The notes: a model not told the origin generated them from the letters alone. A stretch of 64,000 bases of DNA from Devosia sp. XK-2 (GCF_037113415.1 NZ_CP146608.1:1570501-1634500); one strand, 5' to 3'. Positions 17,412-27,280 are shown, numbered from the stretch's first letter. Program-made: numbers and translations.

Positions 17412-18254
17412 TTAGCCTTTGACAGCGCCACCGGTCAGCCCGGAGATCACATAGCGCTGTGCCAGCAGGAAAAAGGCGATTGCCGGCAGGATGGACAGTG
17501 TCAGAAAAGCCAGAATACGCGGCCAGTCCGAACCATATTGCCCCTGGAACTGCATGATGCCGAGCGGCCACGTATATTTGGCCTCGGAGTTGAGCACGAT
17601 CAGCGGCAACAGGAAGCTGTTCCAGCTCCCTACGAAGTTGAATACGCCCACAGTCGCGATGATCGGCAGGCACAGCGGCAGCGTGATGTACCAGTAGATG
17701 CGGATATAGCCGCAATTGTCCATGCGCGCGGCGTCAATCAGCTCCTTTGGTAGCTCCTTGAAGAAATTGTGGAACAGTAGCACCGAAAAGGACACGCTGA
17801 ACGCCACTTGCACGATGATAATGCCCCAATGGCTGTCGAGCATGCCCAGGTCCCGCATCTTGATGAAGAGCGGCAGGATGCCGGTGGCGGCAGGGAACAG
17901 CAGGCCAAGCATCAGATAGCCCAGGATGAACCGGCTGCCGAAAAACTTGATATGGGCCAGGGCGAAGGCCGTCATGGAGGCAACGAGCGTCGAAAGAACG
18001 ACAGTGCCCCCGGCAATGAGCAGGGAATTGCCCAGCGACGAGAAATAGCGCGGTCCGCCGAGGATTTCGGCGAAGCGGACGGTGTCCCAGCTCGCCGGCA
18101 GCCCGAACGGATTGACGCGCAATTCCCCGATTTCCTTAAAGCCGCCAAGGGCCGTCGTGTAGAACGGCACAATCACGAAAGCGACCACGACCATCAAGCT
18201 GATCCACTGAACGGGCGAGATGACCGGACGGCGTTTTTTTGAAGTGACGGCCAT
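17412..18254 (-). CDS. Sugar ABC transporter permease (MalG type), system 3
   Basis: This 280-residue inner-membrane protein has about six hydrophobic segments. The EAA loop is ELPKELIDAARMDNCGYIRIYW, and the terminal GLTGGAVKG is typical of MalG-like subunits. The ATG at 18254 overlaps the stop of the upstream permease by one base (TGATG), showing translational coupling; the frame remains open further up without similarity, which is why the shorter form is used. It works with the permease at 18254-19186, the binding protein at 19295 and the ATPase at 22770. Confidence 0.92.
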   Translation of the reverse strand: MAVTSKKRRPVISPVQWISLMVVVAFVIVPFYTTALGGFKEIGELRVNPFGLPASWDTVRFAEILGGPRYFSSLGNSLLIAGGTVVLSTLVASMTAFALAHIKFFGSRFILGYLMLGLLFPAATGILPLFIKMRDLGMLDSHWGIIIVQVAFSVSFSVLLFHNFFKELPKELIDAARMDNCGYIRIYWYITLPLCLPIIATVGVFNFVGSWNSFLLPLIVLNSEAKYTWPLGIMQFQGQYGSDWPRILAFLTLSILPAIAFFLLAQRYVISGLTGGAVKG

Positions 18255-19186
18255 CAGTTCTGCTCCACTTTGAACAGGATGCGACGATAGGCCAGCGCGA
18301 CGATCACGCAGGCGATGAACAGCAACACGCTGACCGCGCCGCCAAAGCCCAGCTTCATGCGCAGAATGCCGAACTGGTAGAGGAAGGTCACGATGGTGTG
18401 GCTGGAGTGCGATGGTCCGCCATTGGACAAGGGGATGATCAGGTCGAATAGCTGCAGCGCCCCGGTAATGGCGAAGAACACCGAGATGACGATGGCCGAG
18501 CGGATCATCGGGATTTTGATGTGGCGCACGATCTGCCATTTCTTGACGCCGTCGAGCCGGGCGGCCTCGATCACCTCGTTCGGGATCGATTGCAGGCCCG
18601 CTATGAAGATCATCATGTGGAAGCCGAAATACTTCCAGGTAATGACCAGCATGATGGCGGGGATCACCCAGAGCTTGTCGCCCAGCACGAAGGGCATATC
18701 GACGCCAATGGCCCCGCCGATCGCCGGCAGCAGGCCGTAATTGCCGTCATAGACGAACTTCCAGATCAGTCCCGCGGCGACTTCGGCCAGCATATAGGGC
18801 AGGAAGAACAGGACGCGGATCAGGTTGATATGCGCGCCACGCTCGGCCAGCGCGATGGCGCACCACATGGCGAGCGGCAATTGTATGAGCAGCGACACGG
18901 CCACGACGATCAGGCTGTTTCGGACCGCTGTGCCGAAATTGCGATGCGTGATGACGTCGGCATAGTTTTCAAAGCCGACAAAGTCGGTGATCGGACCATA
19001 GCCGTTCCAGTCGAAAAACGAGAACGTGGCTGCGTCGATCATCGGCAGCACGACGAATGCCGTGAACAGGATCAGCGATGGCGGCAGGAACAGCAGCAGC
19101 GCAATAATGCTTTTGCGATCGGTGTAGCGCCTGCGATGAAGGGTAGCCCGTTCACCCAGATCTGTTCCGGTAGCGACACTCGTCAT
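18254..19186 (-). CDS. Sugar ABC transporter permease (MalF type), system 3
   Basis: This 310-residue polytopic protein starts with a charged cytoplasmic tail (ERATLHRRRYTDRKS). It has LFLPPSLILFTAFVVLPMID as its first membrane segment and the EAA loop IPNEVIEAARLDGVKKWQIV. These mark the MalF-like half of a CUT1 importer. It lies between the binding protein (108 bases upstream) and the MalG-type partner (one-base overlap). Confidence 0.92.
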   Translation of the reverse strand: MTSVATGTDLGERATLHRRRYTDRKSIIALLLFLPPSLILFTAFVVLPMIDAATFSFFDWNGYGPITDFVGFENYADVITHRNFGTAVRNSLIVVAVSLLIQLPLAMWCAIALAERGAHINLIRVLFFLPYMLAEVAAGLIWKFVYDGNYGLLPAIGGAIGVDMPFVLGDKLWVIPAIMLVITWKYFGFHMMIFIAGLQSIPNEVIEAARLDGVKKWQIVRHIKIPMIRSAIVISVFFAITGALQLFDLIIPLSNGGPSHSSHTIVTFLYQFGILRMKLGFGGAVSVLLFIACVIVALAYRRILFKVEQN

Positions 19187-19294
19187 GAATGGATTCCTCG
19201 CCTGACAAGCCGCAGTTGCACTAAGCGCACAAGGGCCTGGAAGGTGAATAAAGATTGGCGGGCGAACAGGTCGCCCGCCGGACTTGAGTGACGA

Positions 19295-20551
19295 CTAGAG
19301 TTCGTCGTCCACCGCTTCCTTGATCAGTTCTGCCGCTTCCTCCGCGCTCATGGCATTGGCAGCCAGCTCGGCCGAAATGTCATTGACTACGCCGCCCACA
19401 TTCGGGCCCAGGGCCTGATCGAAGAACAGGGCGTGCCAATGGGCATTGCTGATGTTCTGGCCGATCTGCACCTTGAACGGGTTGGTCATGACGTCAGCCG
19501 CACCTTTGGCAATCGGGATGTAGTAGGCATCGGCGGCGTATTTGGCCTGGTTCTCGGTGTTGTTGAAGAACTCGATCCATTTCACGGCCGCGTCCGAGGC
19601 ATTCCTGGAGAACAGCACGCCACCAAGGCCGCCCAGCGTGTCGGTCGGATCGCCCTTGCCCCCTTCAATGGTCGGGAAGGGCAGGATGCCCAGTTCCTCG
19701 TCCGGGATGCCGTTCTTGTCGGCAGAATTGTCCTTCATGGCGCCGTAATCCCAGTCGCCCATCAGGTGCATTGCCGCATTGCCATCGCCGAACAGGCCCG
19801 AGGCATCGCCATAATTGGCGGCCAGGAAGCCTTCCTGCCAGGGGTCGAGAGCAGCCAGCTCAAGGAAATATTCGCCGGCCTTGACGAAGTCCTCGCCGGC
19901 AAAGCCGTCGCCTTCGCCGCGCGCGGCGGCGGCAAAGCCTTCCTGGCCGGCCAGCCGCACAACCAGCTTGGACCACCAGAAGTGGGCTGGCCACTTGTCT
20001 TTGGCGCCGATGGCGATGGGGGTGATTCCGGCATCCTTGAAGGCCTGCACGCCCGCGAGGAACCCGTCCCAGGTTTCCATGCTGGCCGGGTCCACGCCGG
20101 CCTGCTCGAACAGGGTCTTGTTGTACCAGAGCACGACTTCGCTCACGTCGCGGGCCACACCATAAAGATGGCCGTCGGGTGCGGTGAACGCAGAAATGCC
20201 GGCAGTGCCGACATTGGCCTTGGCCTCATCGGACAACACGTCTTCGATCGGGCGAAGCACCCCGGCTGCCGCCTGTTCATAGAACACACCGCCACCCCAT
20301 GAGTGGAACACGTCCGGCGCGTCCGCCGACTGCAGCAGCGTCGTCAGCTTGGCCTTGAACGCCTCGTTTTCAAGAAAAGGCAGCTCGACCACGATGTCGG
20401 GATTTTGCGCCATGAAATCGGCGGCGATGCTGTTCATCAATTCCACTTCGGCAGGAATGGACGTGATGTGCAGGTGCCGAACAACGGTTTGTGCCTGGGC
20501 CGGGGCAATTGCCGCCAGTCCGAGCATTGCGGCAAGCGCAATATGCTTCAT
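19295..20551 (-). CDS. Periplasmic sugar-binding protein, system 3
   Basis: This 418-residue extracellular solute-binding protein (family 1) has a Sec signal peptide (MKHIALAAMLGLAAIAPAQA, cleaved before QTVV). The body includes AIAADFMAQNPDIVVELPF-like segments, APDVFHSWGGG, VLWYNKTLFEQAGVDP, AKDKWPAHFWWSKLV and MGDWDYGAM, as in oligosaccharide-binding proteins. The ATG at 20551 follows AGGAGG, and a longer open frame upstream lacks a signal. It is the first gene of the minus-strand operon and reads away from the ROK regulator. Confidence 0.9.
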   Translation of the reverse strand: MKHIALAAMLGLAAIAPAQAQTVVRHLHITSIPAEVELMNSIAADFMAQNPDIVVELPFLENEAFKAKLTTLLQSADAPDVFHSWGGGVFYEQAAAGVLRPIEDVLSDEAKANVGTAGISAFTAPDGHLYGVARDVSEVVLWYNKTLFEQAGVDPASMETWDGFLAGVQAFKDAGITPIAIGAKDKWPAHFWWSKLVVRLAGQEGFAAAARGEGDGFAGEDFVKAGEYFLELAALDPWQEGFLAANYGDASGLFGDGNAAMHLMGDWDYGAMKDNSADKNGIPDEELGILPFPTIEGGKGDPTDTLGGLGGVLFSRNASDAAVKWIEFFNNTENQAKYAADAYYIPIAKGAADVMTNPFKVQIGQNISNAHWHALFFDQALGPNVGGVVNDISAELAANAMSAEEAAELIKEAVDDEL

Positions 20552-20862
20552 GATTTTTCCTCCTGATGTGGCCATCGAAGCCGGTTTCGACTCCCTCCCG
20601 GGCCACCGCGGCAAGTCAGTCCCCACTGAACTCGGCGCTTGCTACTTTTTACGCATCCCTTATTAAAGCTGCAAGAGGGACGTACATCAAGCCGCACCCC
20701 GGAGTGGAAAAATGTTGCCAATCATAGATAACCTATTGAATTCACGTGTTTGCGCCGGTTTTTCTGGGTGACGGGTGGAAAGGGATTGCATCAACCGCGA
20801 GACAATTTGATATAGACTGCAAACTAAATCCGATTTGCCGATAGTTTTCTGGAGACTACCGC
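20552..20862. promoter_or_regulatory. Divergent control region of ABC system 3
   Basis: 311 bases between the binding protein (minus) and the ROK regulator (plus). An AT-rich stretch near 20690-20850 probably holds both promoters. On the plus strand TTGCAT (20786-20791) and GATATA (20809-20814) are 17 bases apart, a possible weak promoter for the regulator operon. I see no perfect dyad that I could name as the ROK operator. Confidence 0.4.
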
Positions 20863-22089
20863 TTGGCTGTGAAAATCGCAGATCCGCTGCTTATGCGCGA
20901 AATCAACAAGCATCATGTGCTGGAGGCCATCCGGCGCAATGGCCAGATTTCGCGCGTGGAAATCTCGGAGCAGACGCTGCTCAGCGGCACGACGGTTTCT
21001 GCCATCACCAGCGCGCTGATCGAGCAGGGGCTTATCCGGGCGACGCATACCCAGCCCAATGGCGATACGCAGCGCGGCCGCCCTCGCGTATTGTTGGGGC
21101 TGGTGGCCGAGGCCGCCTACGTCATCGGCATACAAATTTCCGAGTCGATGACAACGGTCACGTTGGTCGATTTCCGCGGCGAGCAGGTCGGTTCGCTGCA
21201 ATTGCCCATTCGTCTTGCACGCCAGCCGGTCGAGGTCATTGTCGACCTCATCGAGGACGCGCTTGATGATTGCATCACGCGCTCCGGCATAGACCGTAGC
21301 CGCATAAAGGGCATCGGCATCGGCGTTCCGGGACTTGTCGATCCACGCTCGGGCAGAAGCTATTCAAGTTCCGTTTTTGGCGAGCGCGAGGTGCCTATCG
21401 GCTCCCTCCTGCAGGAGCGCACCGGCTGGCCGGTCAAGCTCGAAAAACCTGCCAATCTTCTGGCGCTGTCGGAAAGTTGGTTCGGGCATGCCCAGCGCAG
21501 CAAGAATTTCGCCGTCATCACGCTCGATCAAACCGCCAGCGTTGGTCTTTGGATGGAAACCGATATCCATCGCGGGGCCAGTGCGCTGGGGCCCACATTT
21601 GGCCACCTTAAGGTGGGCGGTGAGGGTATGGTGTGCGAATGCGGCCAGATCGATTGCCTGAACGCCCATGTGGGGGAGGCGGTCCTGCGGCGCCAGGCCG
21701 CCAAGGCGATAGGTTCGGCATTCGTGGAGTCCCCCTTGGCGAAAACCAATATCAAGGCGGCCCTCGCCGAGGCGTGCCGGGCGGGCAATGCCGGGGCCAG
21801 GGCCATGATCGATCAGCAAGGCGCAAAGCTCGGCATTGGCATCTCCCACATCATCAACCTGATCAATCCCGAAAAGATAATCATGGCCCTCGGGCCCGCC
21901 GGCTATTGCGAATTGGTCGAGCCGGCCGTTCGCGCCGCCGCCGCCGCCAATAGTTTCCGCACGCATTTTGCATCGACGCAGTTGGTCTTCCACACACTGG
22001 ACGATCAGCTCTGGGCCCGCGGAGCGGCCGCGTTGATGCTTCGAGACATCTATAGCGCCCCATGGGCCGCGACCTACCAGGAGGAATAA
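20863..22089 (+). CDS. ROK-family transcriptional regulator
   Basis: This 408-residue regulator is probably a sugar-responsive repressor (NagC/XylR type). A winged helix-turn-helix lies near residues 10-75 (HHVLEAIRRNGQISRVEISE, LLSGTTVSAITSALIEQGLI). A ROK sugar-kinase-like domain follows (about 85-400) with GIGIGVPGLVDPRSG and the zinc site GHLKVGGEGMVCECGQIDCL. The kinase catalytic aspartate, usually in an E/D-NDAN motif, is absent: here the segment reads LEKPANLLALSE. It therefore should sense rather than phosphorylate its sugar. The start is a TTG placed 8 bases after GGAG; a GTG two codons on is the alternative. It heads the plus-strand operon with the ThuA-like gene and the ATPase. Confidence 0.9.
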   Translation: MAVKIADPLLMREINKHHVLEAIRRNGQISRVEISEQTLLSGTTVSAITSALIEQGLIRATHTQPNGDTQRGRPRVLLGLVAEAAYVIGIQISESMTTVTLVDFRGEQVGSLQLPIRLARQPVEVIVDLIEDALDDCITRSGIDRSRIKGIGIGVPGLVDPRSGRSYSSSVFGEREVPIGSLLQERTGWPVKLEKPANLLALSESWFGHAQRSKNFAVITLDQTASVGLWMETDIHRGASALGPTFGHLKVGGEGMVCECGQIDCLNAHVGEAVLRRQAAKAIGSAFVESPLAKTNIKAALAEACRAGNAGARAMIDQQGAKLGIGISHIINLINPEKIIMALGPAGYCELVEPAVRAAAAANSFRTHFASTQLVFHTLDDQLWARGAAALMLRDIYSAPWAATYQEE

Positions 22090-22091
22090 TT

Positions 22092-22736
22092 GTGACAAAA
22101 TCAGCCCTGATCGTCTGGGGAGGCTGGGATGGACACACGCCTGAGCAAAGTGCCCGTCTGGTGGGGTCCATGCTTGAATCCCATGATTTCGCCGTGGATA
22201 TCGAGCCGACCACCGAGGCCTTCGCCGATGAGCATCTGGGTCGCTACGATCTCATCGTGCCGGCCATCACCATGTCGCGCATCGAACGCGAGGAATTGAC
22301 CAATCTCCTGGCTGCAGTCCGCAACGGCACCGGCCTGGCTGGCTTTCACGGCCTGATGTCAGACAGTTTCCGTAACGAGCCGGACTATCAGTTCATGGTC
22401 GGCGGGCAGTGGGTCGCTCACCCGGGCAATATTATCGACTTCACCGTCAATGTGACGCGGCCCGACGATCCGATCATGCAAGGCCTGGGTGATTTCCCAT
22501 ATCATTCCGAGCAATATTACATGCATTTCGACCCCAGCATCGAAGTGCTGGCGACCACCACATTCAGCGGTGAATTTTTCGAAGAGATCGGTGGCGTGGT
22601 TATGCCCGTGGTCTGGAAGCGCCGCTTTGGCAAAGGCAGGGTTTTCCACTCCACATTGGGCCACGTCGTCGACGAATTCCAGGTGCCGCAGATGCGGACC
22701 CTGTTCGAACGCGGGGCGCTCTGGGCAGCGCGCTGA
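22092..22736 (+). CDS. ThuA-like protein (glutamine amidotransferase-like fold)
   Basis: This 214-residue protein belongs to the ThuA family found in rhizobial trehalose/maltose utilisation loci. It begins ALIVWGGWDGHTPEQSA, continues with YDLIVPAITMSRIEREEL and GTGLAGFHGLMSD, and has GGQWVAHPGNIIDFTVNV and PVVWKRRFGKGRVFHSTLGH. It lacks a catalytic Cys-His-Glu triad typical of true amidotransferases. ThuA/ThuB partners are linked to formation of 3-keto sugars; the exact activity of ThuA-like members is poorly known. No ThuB-like dehydrogenase lies in this cluster. The start is a GTG directly after the ROK stop codon, with AGGAGGAAT before it. Confidence 0.85.
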   Translation: MTKSALIVWGGWDGHTPEQSARLVGSMLESHDFAVDIEPTTEAFADEHLGRYDLIVPAITMSRIEREELTNLLAAVRNGTGLAGFHGLMSDSFRNEPDYQFMVGGQWVAHPGNIIDFTVNVTRPDDPIMQGLGDFPYHSEQYYMHFDPSIEVLATTTFSGEFFEEIGGVVMPVVWKRRFGKGRVFHSTLGHVVDEFQVPQMRTLFERGALWAAR

Positions 22737-22769
22737 ACCGTCATGTCAACCATCGGCAAGGAGGAGACG

Positions 22770-23858
<1,089 letters not shown>

Positions 23859-24047
23859 TCCGCACCCGGCGCGATCATGGCGAACCGCGGCAAGTCCCCT
23901 CGGCTCTTGCCGCGGTCGATGCTCCACACAAACCTTGGCTATTCGCCGCCCGTTCGCATTCATATAGTTGTGAGCCGCGTGATCTGGCGTAACTTCAGGT
24001 GCATGATCGCCGTATGTGCTGACAGATATTCAGCATGAGGTGTTCGA

Positions 24048-24794
24048 ATGCCCAATAGCCAATCGACAGAGCCTACCGCCTTTCGCCGCTTGTCGCGCCG
24101 CAACATCCTTGCAGGCCTGCTGGCCTTGTCGGCCCTGGCCACGCCCCTTGCGCCGCAAGTGGCGGTGGGGCAGGAGGCCCCGGTCATTATTCCCGCGCCC
24201 AATCTGGATCTGGATGAAAGCGGCGACGCCGCCGTGGCCGTATTCGCCGGTGGTTGCTTCTGGGGCGTGCAGGGGGTGTTCCAACGCGTAAAAGGCGTCG
24301 TTAATGCCGTTTCCGGTTATTCCGGCGGCGCGGCGGAAACCGCCACTTACGATCTGACCTCGCGCGGCAATACCGGCCACGCAGAAACGGTCGAGATCAC
24401 TTATGACCCTAGCGTCGTCAGCTTCGGCGAACTGATGCATGTCTATTTCTCGGTCGCTCACAATCCGACTCAGTTGAACTACCAGGGCCCAGACCACGGC
24501 ACGCAATACCGGTCCACGATCTTCACGCTCAACCAGGACCAGGCGCGAGTGGCGCAGGCCTATATTGATCAGTTGGACGCGGCGAACCTGTTTGAAGGCC
24601 CCATTGTCACCACGCTTGAGCCCTTCGAGGCCTTTTATCCGGCCGAGCAATATCATCAGGACTTCCTGACGCTGAACCCGAGCTGGCCCTATATCGTGAT
24701 CCACGACCTGCCCAAGATTGCGGCTCTGGAGGAGATTTTCCCCGACAAGTTCCGCGCCGACCCGGTGCTGGTTGGCATGTTGCCGGACGGCTAG
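24048..24794 (+). CDS. msrA: Exported peptide methionine sulfoxide reductase A
   Basis: This 248-residue MsrA reduces methionine-S-sulfoxide in proteins. The N-terminus has a twin-arginine signal (LSRRNILAGLLALSALA, RR at 17-18), so it should act in the periplasm. The catalytic loop is AGGCFWGVQGVFQ with Cys70. Further markers are GYSGGAAETATYDLTSRGNTGHAE and the YPAEQYHQDF segment near the end. Cys70 is the only cysteine in the chain: the resolving cysteines of classic MsrA are missing, so an external thiol or a partner must recycle it. GAGG precedes the ATG. It is a single gene, unrelated to the sugar cluster at its left. Confidence 0.92.
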   Translation: MPNSQSTEPTAFRRLSRRNILAGLLALSALATPLAPQVAVGQEAPVIIPAPNLDLDESGDAAVAVFAGGCFWGVQGVFQRVKGVVNAVSGYSGGAAETATYDLTSRGNTGHAETVEITYDPSVVSFGELMHVYFSVAHNPTQLNYQGPDHGTQYRSTIFTLNQDQARVAQAYIDQLDAANLFEGPIVTTLEPFEAFYPAEQYHQDFLTLNPSWPYIVIHDLPKIAALEEIFPDKFRADPVLVGMLPDG

Positions 24795-25019
24795 GCGCCA
24801 GGTGTTGCGTGGCGGTCACAGCTGTCGATCGCCCCATTCTGGCCCTTGGATCGTCCGGTTCTGGCCGAAAAGGCCTGAGAAACAGGGATTCTGACGGCGC
24901 GGTACAAGCTGCGATTGAGAGGCAGGTTGTGCCACGCCGCTAGGAAAATCACCTCGGAACCGCCGCCGTAAAGGTGACGTTTCGGCTTTATCGAATGATC
25001 CAGAGTAAGGATGACAGCC

Positions 25020-25571
25020 ATGCGTATCGCAAAAACTTTCGCCCTTGCGGGTCTGGCAACAGCGCTTCCCGCGAGTGCGGCCATGGCCGCAGATCTCATC
25101 ACCGTGCCGACCTCGACCCAGGCCGAGTTGCCCATAGCCAATGATGCCGGCTTCGATTGGAATGGCTTCTATGCCGGCATCCATGGTGCCGCCCAGAACG
25201 GCTCGGTCAGCGACACCCAATATGGCTTGGGTGTGCAGGCCGGCGTGAATGCCCAATTCGATTTCTATCTTCTTGGTGCCGAGGTGGCTGTGACCGGCCT
25301 TGCCGATAACGGCACGGTCGGGGAAACGTCCTATGGCCAGATCCTTGGCCGGGCCGGCCTGGTGGTCTCTGACAATGTGGCGGTCTATGCCGCTGGTGGC
25401 TACGGCATCGATCTTGGCGTGCCTAACGAGGAAGATGCGCTGCTTGGCGGCGGCGTCGAACTGGCCGTGACTGACAACGTATCCGTGCGTGCCCAATATC
25501 TGCACGGCTTCCCGATCCAGGGCGGCAACGACAAGAATCAATTCACCGTCGGCGCCAGCTACCATTTCTAG
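25020..25571 (+). CDS. Small outer-membrane beta-barrel protein (Omp25/Omp31-like)
   Basis: This 183-residue protein has a signal peptide (MRIAKTFALAGLATALPASAAMA). The mature part starts with the rhizobial porin-like motif FDWNGFYAGIHGAAQNG. Alternating strands with glycine and aromatic residues follow (DFYLLGAEVAVTGLADN, YGQILGRAGLVVSDNVAVYAA), ending in VGASYHF, a C-terminal phenylalanine as required for outer-membrane insertion. It is shorter than Omp25/Omp31 (about 210-240), suggesting 8 strands with short loops. The ATG at 25020 has AAGGA 8 bases before it. A paralogue follows at 25896. Confidence 0.85.
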   Translation: MRIAKTFALAGLATALPASAAMAADLITVPTSTQAELPIANDAGFDWNGFYAGIHGAAQNGSVSDTQYGLGVQAGVNAQFDFYLLGAEVAVTGLADNGTVGETSYGQILGRAGLVVSDNVAVYAAGGYGIDLGVPNEEDALLGGGVELAVTDNVSVRAQYLHGFPIQGGNDKNQFTVGASYHF

Positions 25572-25601
25572 CAGCCGCCTCCAGCGCGACTCAGCATACC
25601 T

Positions 25602-25629
25602 CGGCCCCGTGTCTTGCGACACGGGGCCG
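25602..25629 (+). terminator. Strong hairpin after the first Omp gene
   Basis: A perfect 12-bp stem (CGGCCCCGTGTC / GACACGGGGCCG) with a TTGC tetraloop lies 30 bases after the stop. It is followed by ATTGCGTTT rather than a pure T tract. It probably terminates the first porin transcript. Confidence 0.7.
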
Positions 25630-25895
25630 ATTGCGTTTCCGGCGAAATTGTGTCAGCTAAGTGTCAAGCGGGGTTTGGCCTGCCACAATTGCGGTGGCTC
25701 ACCGGCAGGGCGGTGGCCAATTCGTGGCAATTGTATCAAATTGAACCAATTCCGGTGTGTTCATGCAACACCTGCCCGGAAATGGTCATCAAATCTTATC
25801 CGCGCTTCCAAATTTGGGTGCGCACTCTCTTGTCAGCCGCGCGCGCCTCAGGCATCTATCGGTCGACTACGGTTAACTCTATGGGAGTGCAAGAC
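25630..25895. other. Leader region of the second Omp gene
   Basis: 266 bases between the hairpin and the second porin gene. It is AT-richer than its surroundings near 25720-25800, where AATT and CAATT motifs recur. It is expected to hold the promoter and a long leader of a highly expressed porin. I could not single out a defensible -35/-10 pair. Confidence 0.4.
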
Positions 25896-26486
25896 ATGTT
25901 TGTACGTTCTTTGGCCATTGGCGTTTCCGCCGCGGCTCTCATGGTTGGTGGCGCTCAGGCTGCTGACCTCATCATCCCGACCACCCCGGAGCCGATCTAC
26001 GCCCCGGCTGGTTTCGACTGGGAAGGCCTCTATGTGGGTGCCCGTCTCGGCGGTCAGTTCACCGGCGCTAACAGCTATGCTGATGGCAATGTCACTGCCA
26101 GCACCACCTATGGTGTCGTCGGTGCTGCCGTTGGCGTGAACTTCATCCCGATGGACCCGGTCCTGCTCGGTGTTGAAGTCACCGCCGACTACATGTGGAA
26201 CACCGGCGCTGCCGTCACCAACTCGGGTGAGTTCTTCGCGAACCTCCGCGCTGGTGCCATCGTCACCGACAACGCCCTGATCTATGCTCTGGGTGGCGTT
26301 GGTTTCAACAACACTGCCGCTGGTTCGGTCGGTGTCTATCAGCTCGGTGGTGGTGTTGAATTCGCTGTCAACGACGTCGTCACCGTTCGCGGTGAAATCG
26401 TCGGTCAGGGCGACTTCTCCAACACTGCTCCGGATTCGTTCTTCGAGTCGGCTAAGGCCACCGTCGGCGTCTTCTACCACTTCTAA
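25896..26486 (+). CDS. Small outer-membrane beta-barrel protein (Omp25/Omp31-like), highly expressed
   Basis: This 196-residue paralogue of the protein at 25020 has a signal peptide (MFVRSLAIGVSAAALMVGGAQA). The mature start has the same FDWEGLYVGARLGGQF motif, and repeated strands lead to AKATVGVFYHF with a terminal Phe. The two mature proteins share the layout W-x-G-x-Y-x-G, VSDN/VTDN-x-x-x-YA-x-GG and G-x-x-YHF. Codons are strongly shifted towards GGT, GCT and GTT compared with neighbouring genes, which marks abundant proteins. The ATG at 25896 has GGGAG 7 bases before it. A strong terminator follows at 26545. Confidence 0.87.
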   Translation: MFVRSLAIGVSAAALMVGGAQAADLIIPTTPEPIYAPAGFDWEGLYVGARLGGQFTGANSYADGNVTASTTYGVVGAAVGVNFIPMDPVLLGVEVTADYMWNTGAAVTNSGEFFANLRAGAIVTDNALIYALGGVGFNNTAAGSVGVYQLGGGVEFAVNDVVTVRGEIVGQGDFSNTAPDSFFESAKATVGVFYHF

Positions 26487-26544
26487 GTTTGTAGCGTCCT
26501 GGGGCGGCATTCGCCCCTGGGCCAGCAATCTTGCAACCCATCTC

Positions 26545-26580
26545 GGCGGACCGATTCATTTCGGTCCGCCGTTTTGGTTT
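26545..26580 (+). terminator. Rho-independent terminator of the second Omp gene
   Basis: A perfect 10-bp stem, GGCGGACCGA (26545-26554) and TCGGTCCGCC (26561-26570), with a 6-base loop is followed by GTTTTGGTTTT. It closes the porin unit before the complex I operon. Confidence 0.85.
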
Positions 26581-26914
26581 TCAGCGGTCGGAATCGGCCG
26601 ATGGCTCAGTAGCTACTTGCCGCGGCGAGTACCGTTTTTGTGGGTGGTCACCTGCTGCGAAATGTAGCGATCATGCCAACCTGCCCCATTTTTTCGCAAA
26701 TCTGTTGCTCTGGACGCCCCGGCCAAGCATGAGTGCACTCGACATTGCGCGCACGTTATATGATTATTCTTATCATATTTTCTTTCCCTTGAAACGTTTG
26801 GGGGGAAGGTCTAAGCCGTTGCCCATCACCGGCGCATCGGCCCGCTTGCCCCAATTGCTTCGTGGCCCGTGTGCTTCTCGGCTGCTCTGGCCGGTTTGAA
26901 CTTTAGGCTGCCGC
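26581..26914. promoter_or_regulatory. Upstream region of the nuo operon with an AT-rich palindrome
   Basis: 334 bases without a gene. The AT-rich palindrome ATATGAT (26758-26764), 7 bases, ATCATAT (26772-26778) lies 137 bases before nuoA. Its inner part TGA (26761-26763), N9, TCA (26773-26775) fits the TGA-N9-TCA pattern described for RirA (iron-responsive) sites in rhizobia. It is also similar to a Fur-type dyad. The nuo promoter must lie nearby, but no certain -35/-10 pair is evident. Confidence 0.45.
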
Positions 26915-27280
26915 ATGACTGAATTGCTCAGCAATTACCTGCCCATCGTCATCTTTATTGCGCTGTCCGCCCTGATTGGCGGGGCGCTTCTGGTGGCGCC
27001 CTTCCTGGTGGCGGTGAAGCGCCCCGATCCTGAAAAGGTCTCCGCCTTCGAGGCCGGCTTTGATGCCTTCAGCGATGCTCGCATGAAGGTGGATGTCCGC
27101 TTCTACCTGGTGGCGATTCTCTTCATCATTTTCGATCTGGAAGTGGCCTTCCTCTTCCCCTGGGCTGTGGCGTTCAGGGATGTGGGTTGGTTCGGCTTCT
27201 GGTCCATGATGATTTTCCTGGGCGTGCTGACCATCGGCTTTATTTATGAATGGCGTAAGGGAGCTCTGGAATGGGATTGA
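26915..27280 (+). CDS. nuoA: NADH-quinone oxidoreductase subunit A
   Basis: This 121-residue membrane subunit of complex I has three membrane helices. The diagnostic loop is [25 protein letters not shown] followed by [13 protein letters not shown]. It sits at the junction of the peripheral and membrane arms. It is the first of 14 nuo genes, and its last 10 bases overlap nuoB. The ribosome site is weak. Confidence 0.96.
   Translation: MTELLSNYLPIVIFIALSALIGGALLVAPFLVAVKRPDPEKVSAFEAGFDAFSDARMKVDVRFYLVAILFIIFDLEVAFLFPWAVAFRDVGWFGFWSMMIFLGVLTIGFIYEWRKGALEWD

Noticed and set aside
26758..26778. Palindrome upstream of nuoA read as an FNR/FixK box
   Set aside because: The TGAT and ATCA halves are 7 bases apart; FNR/FixK sites need 4.
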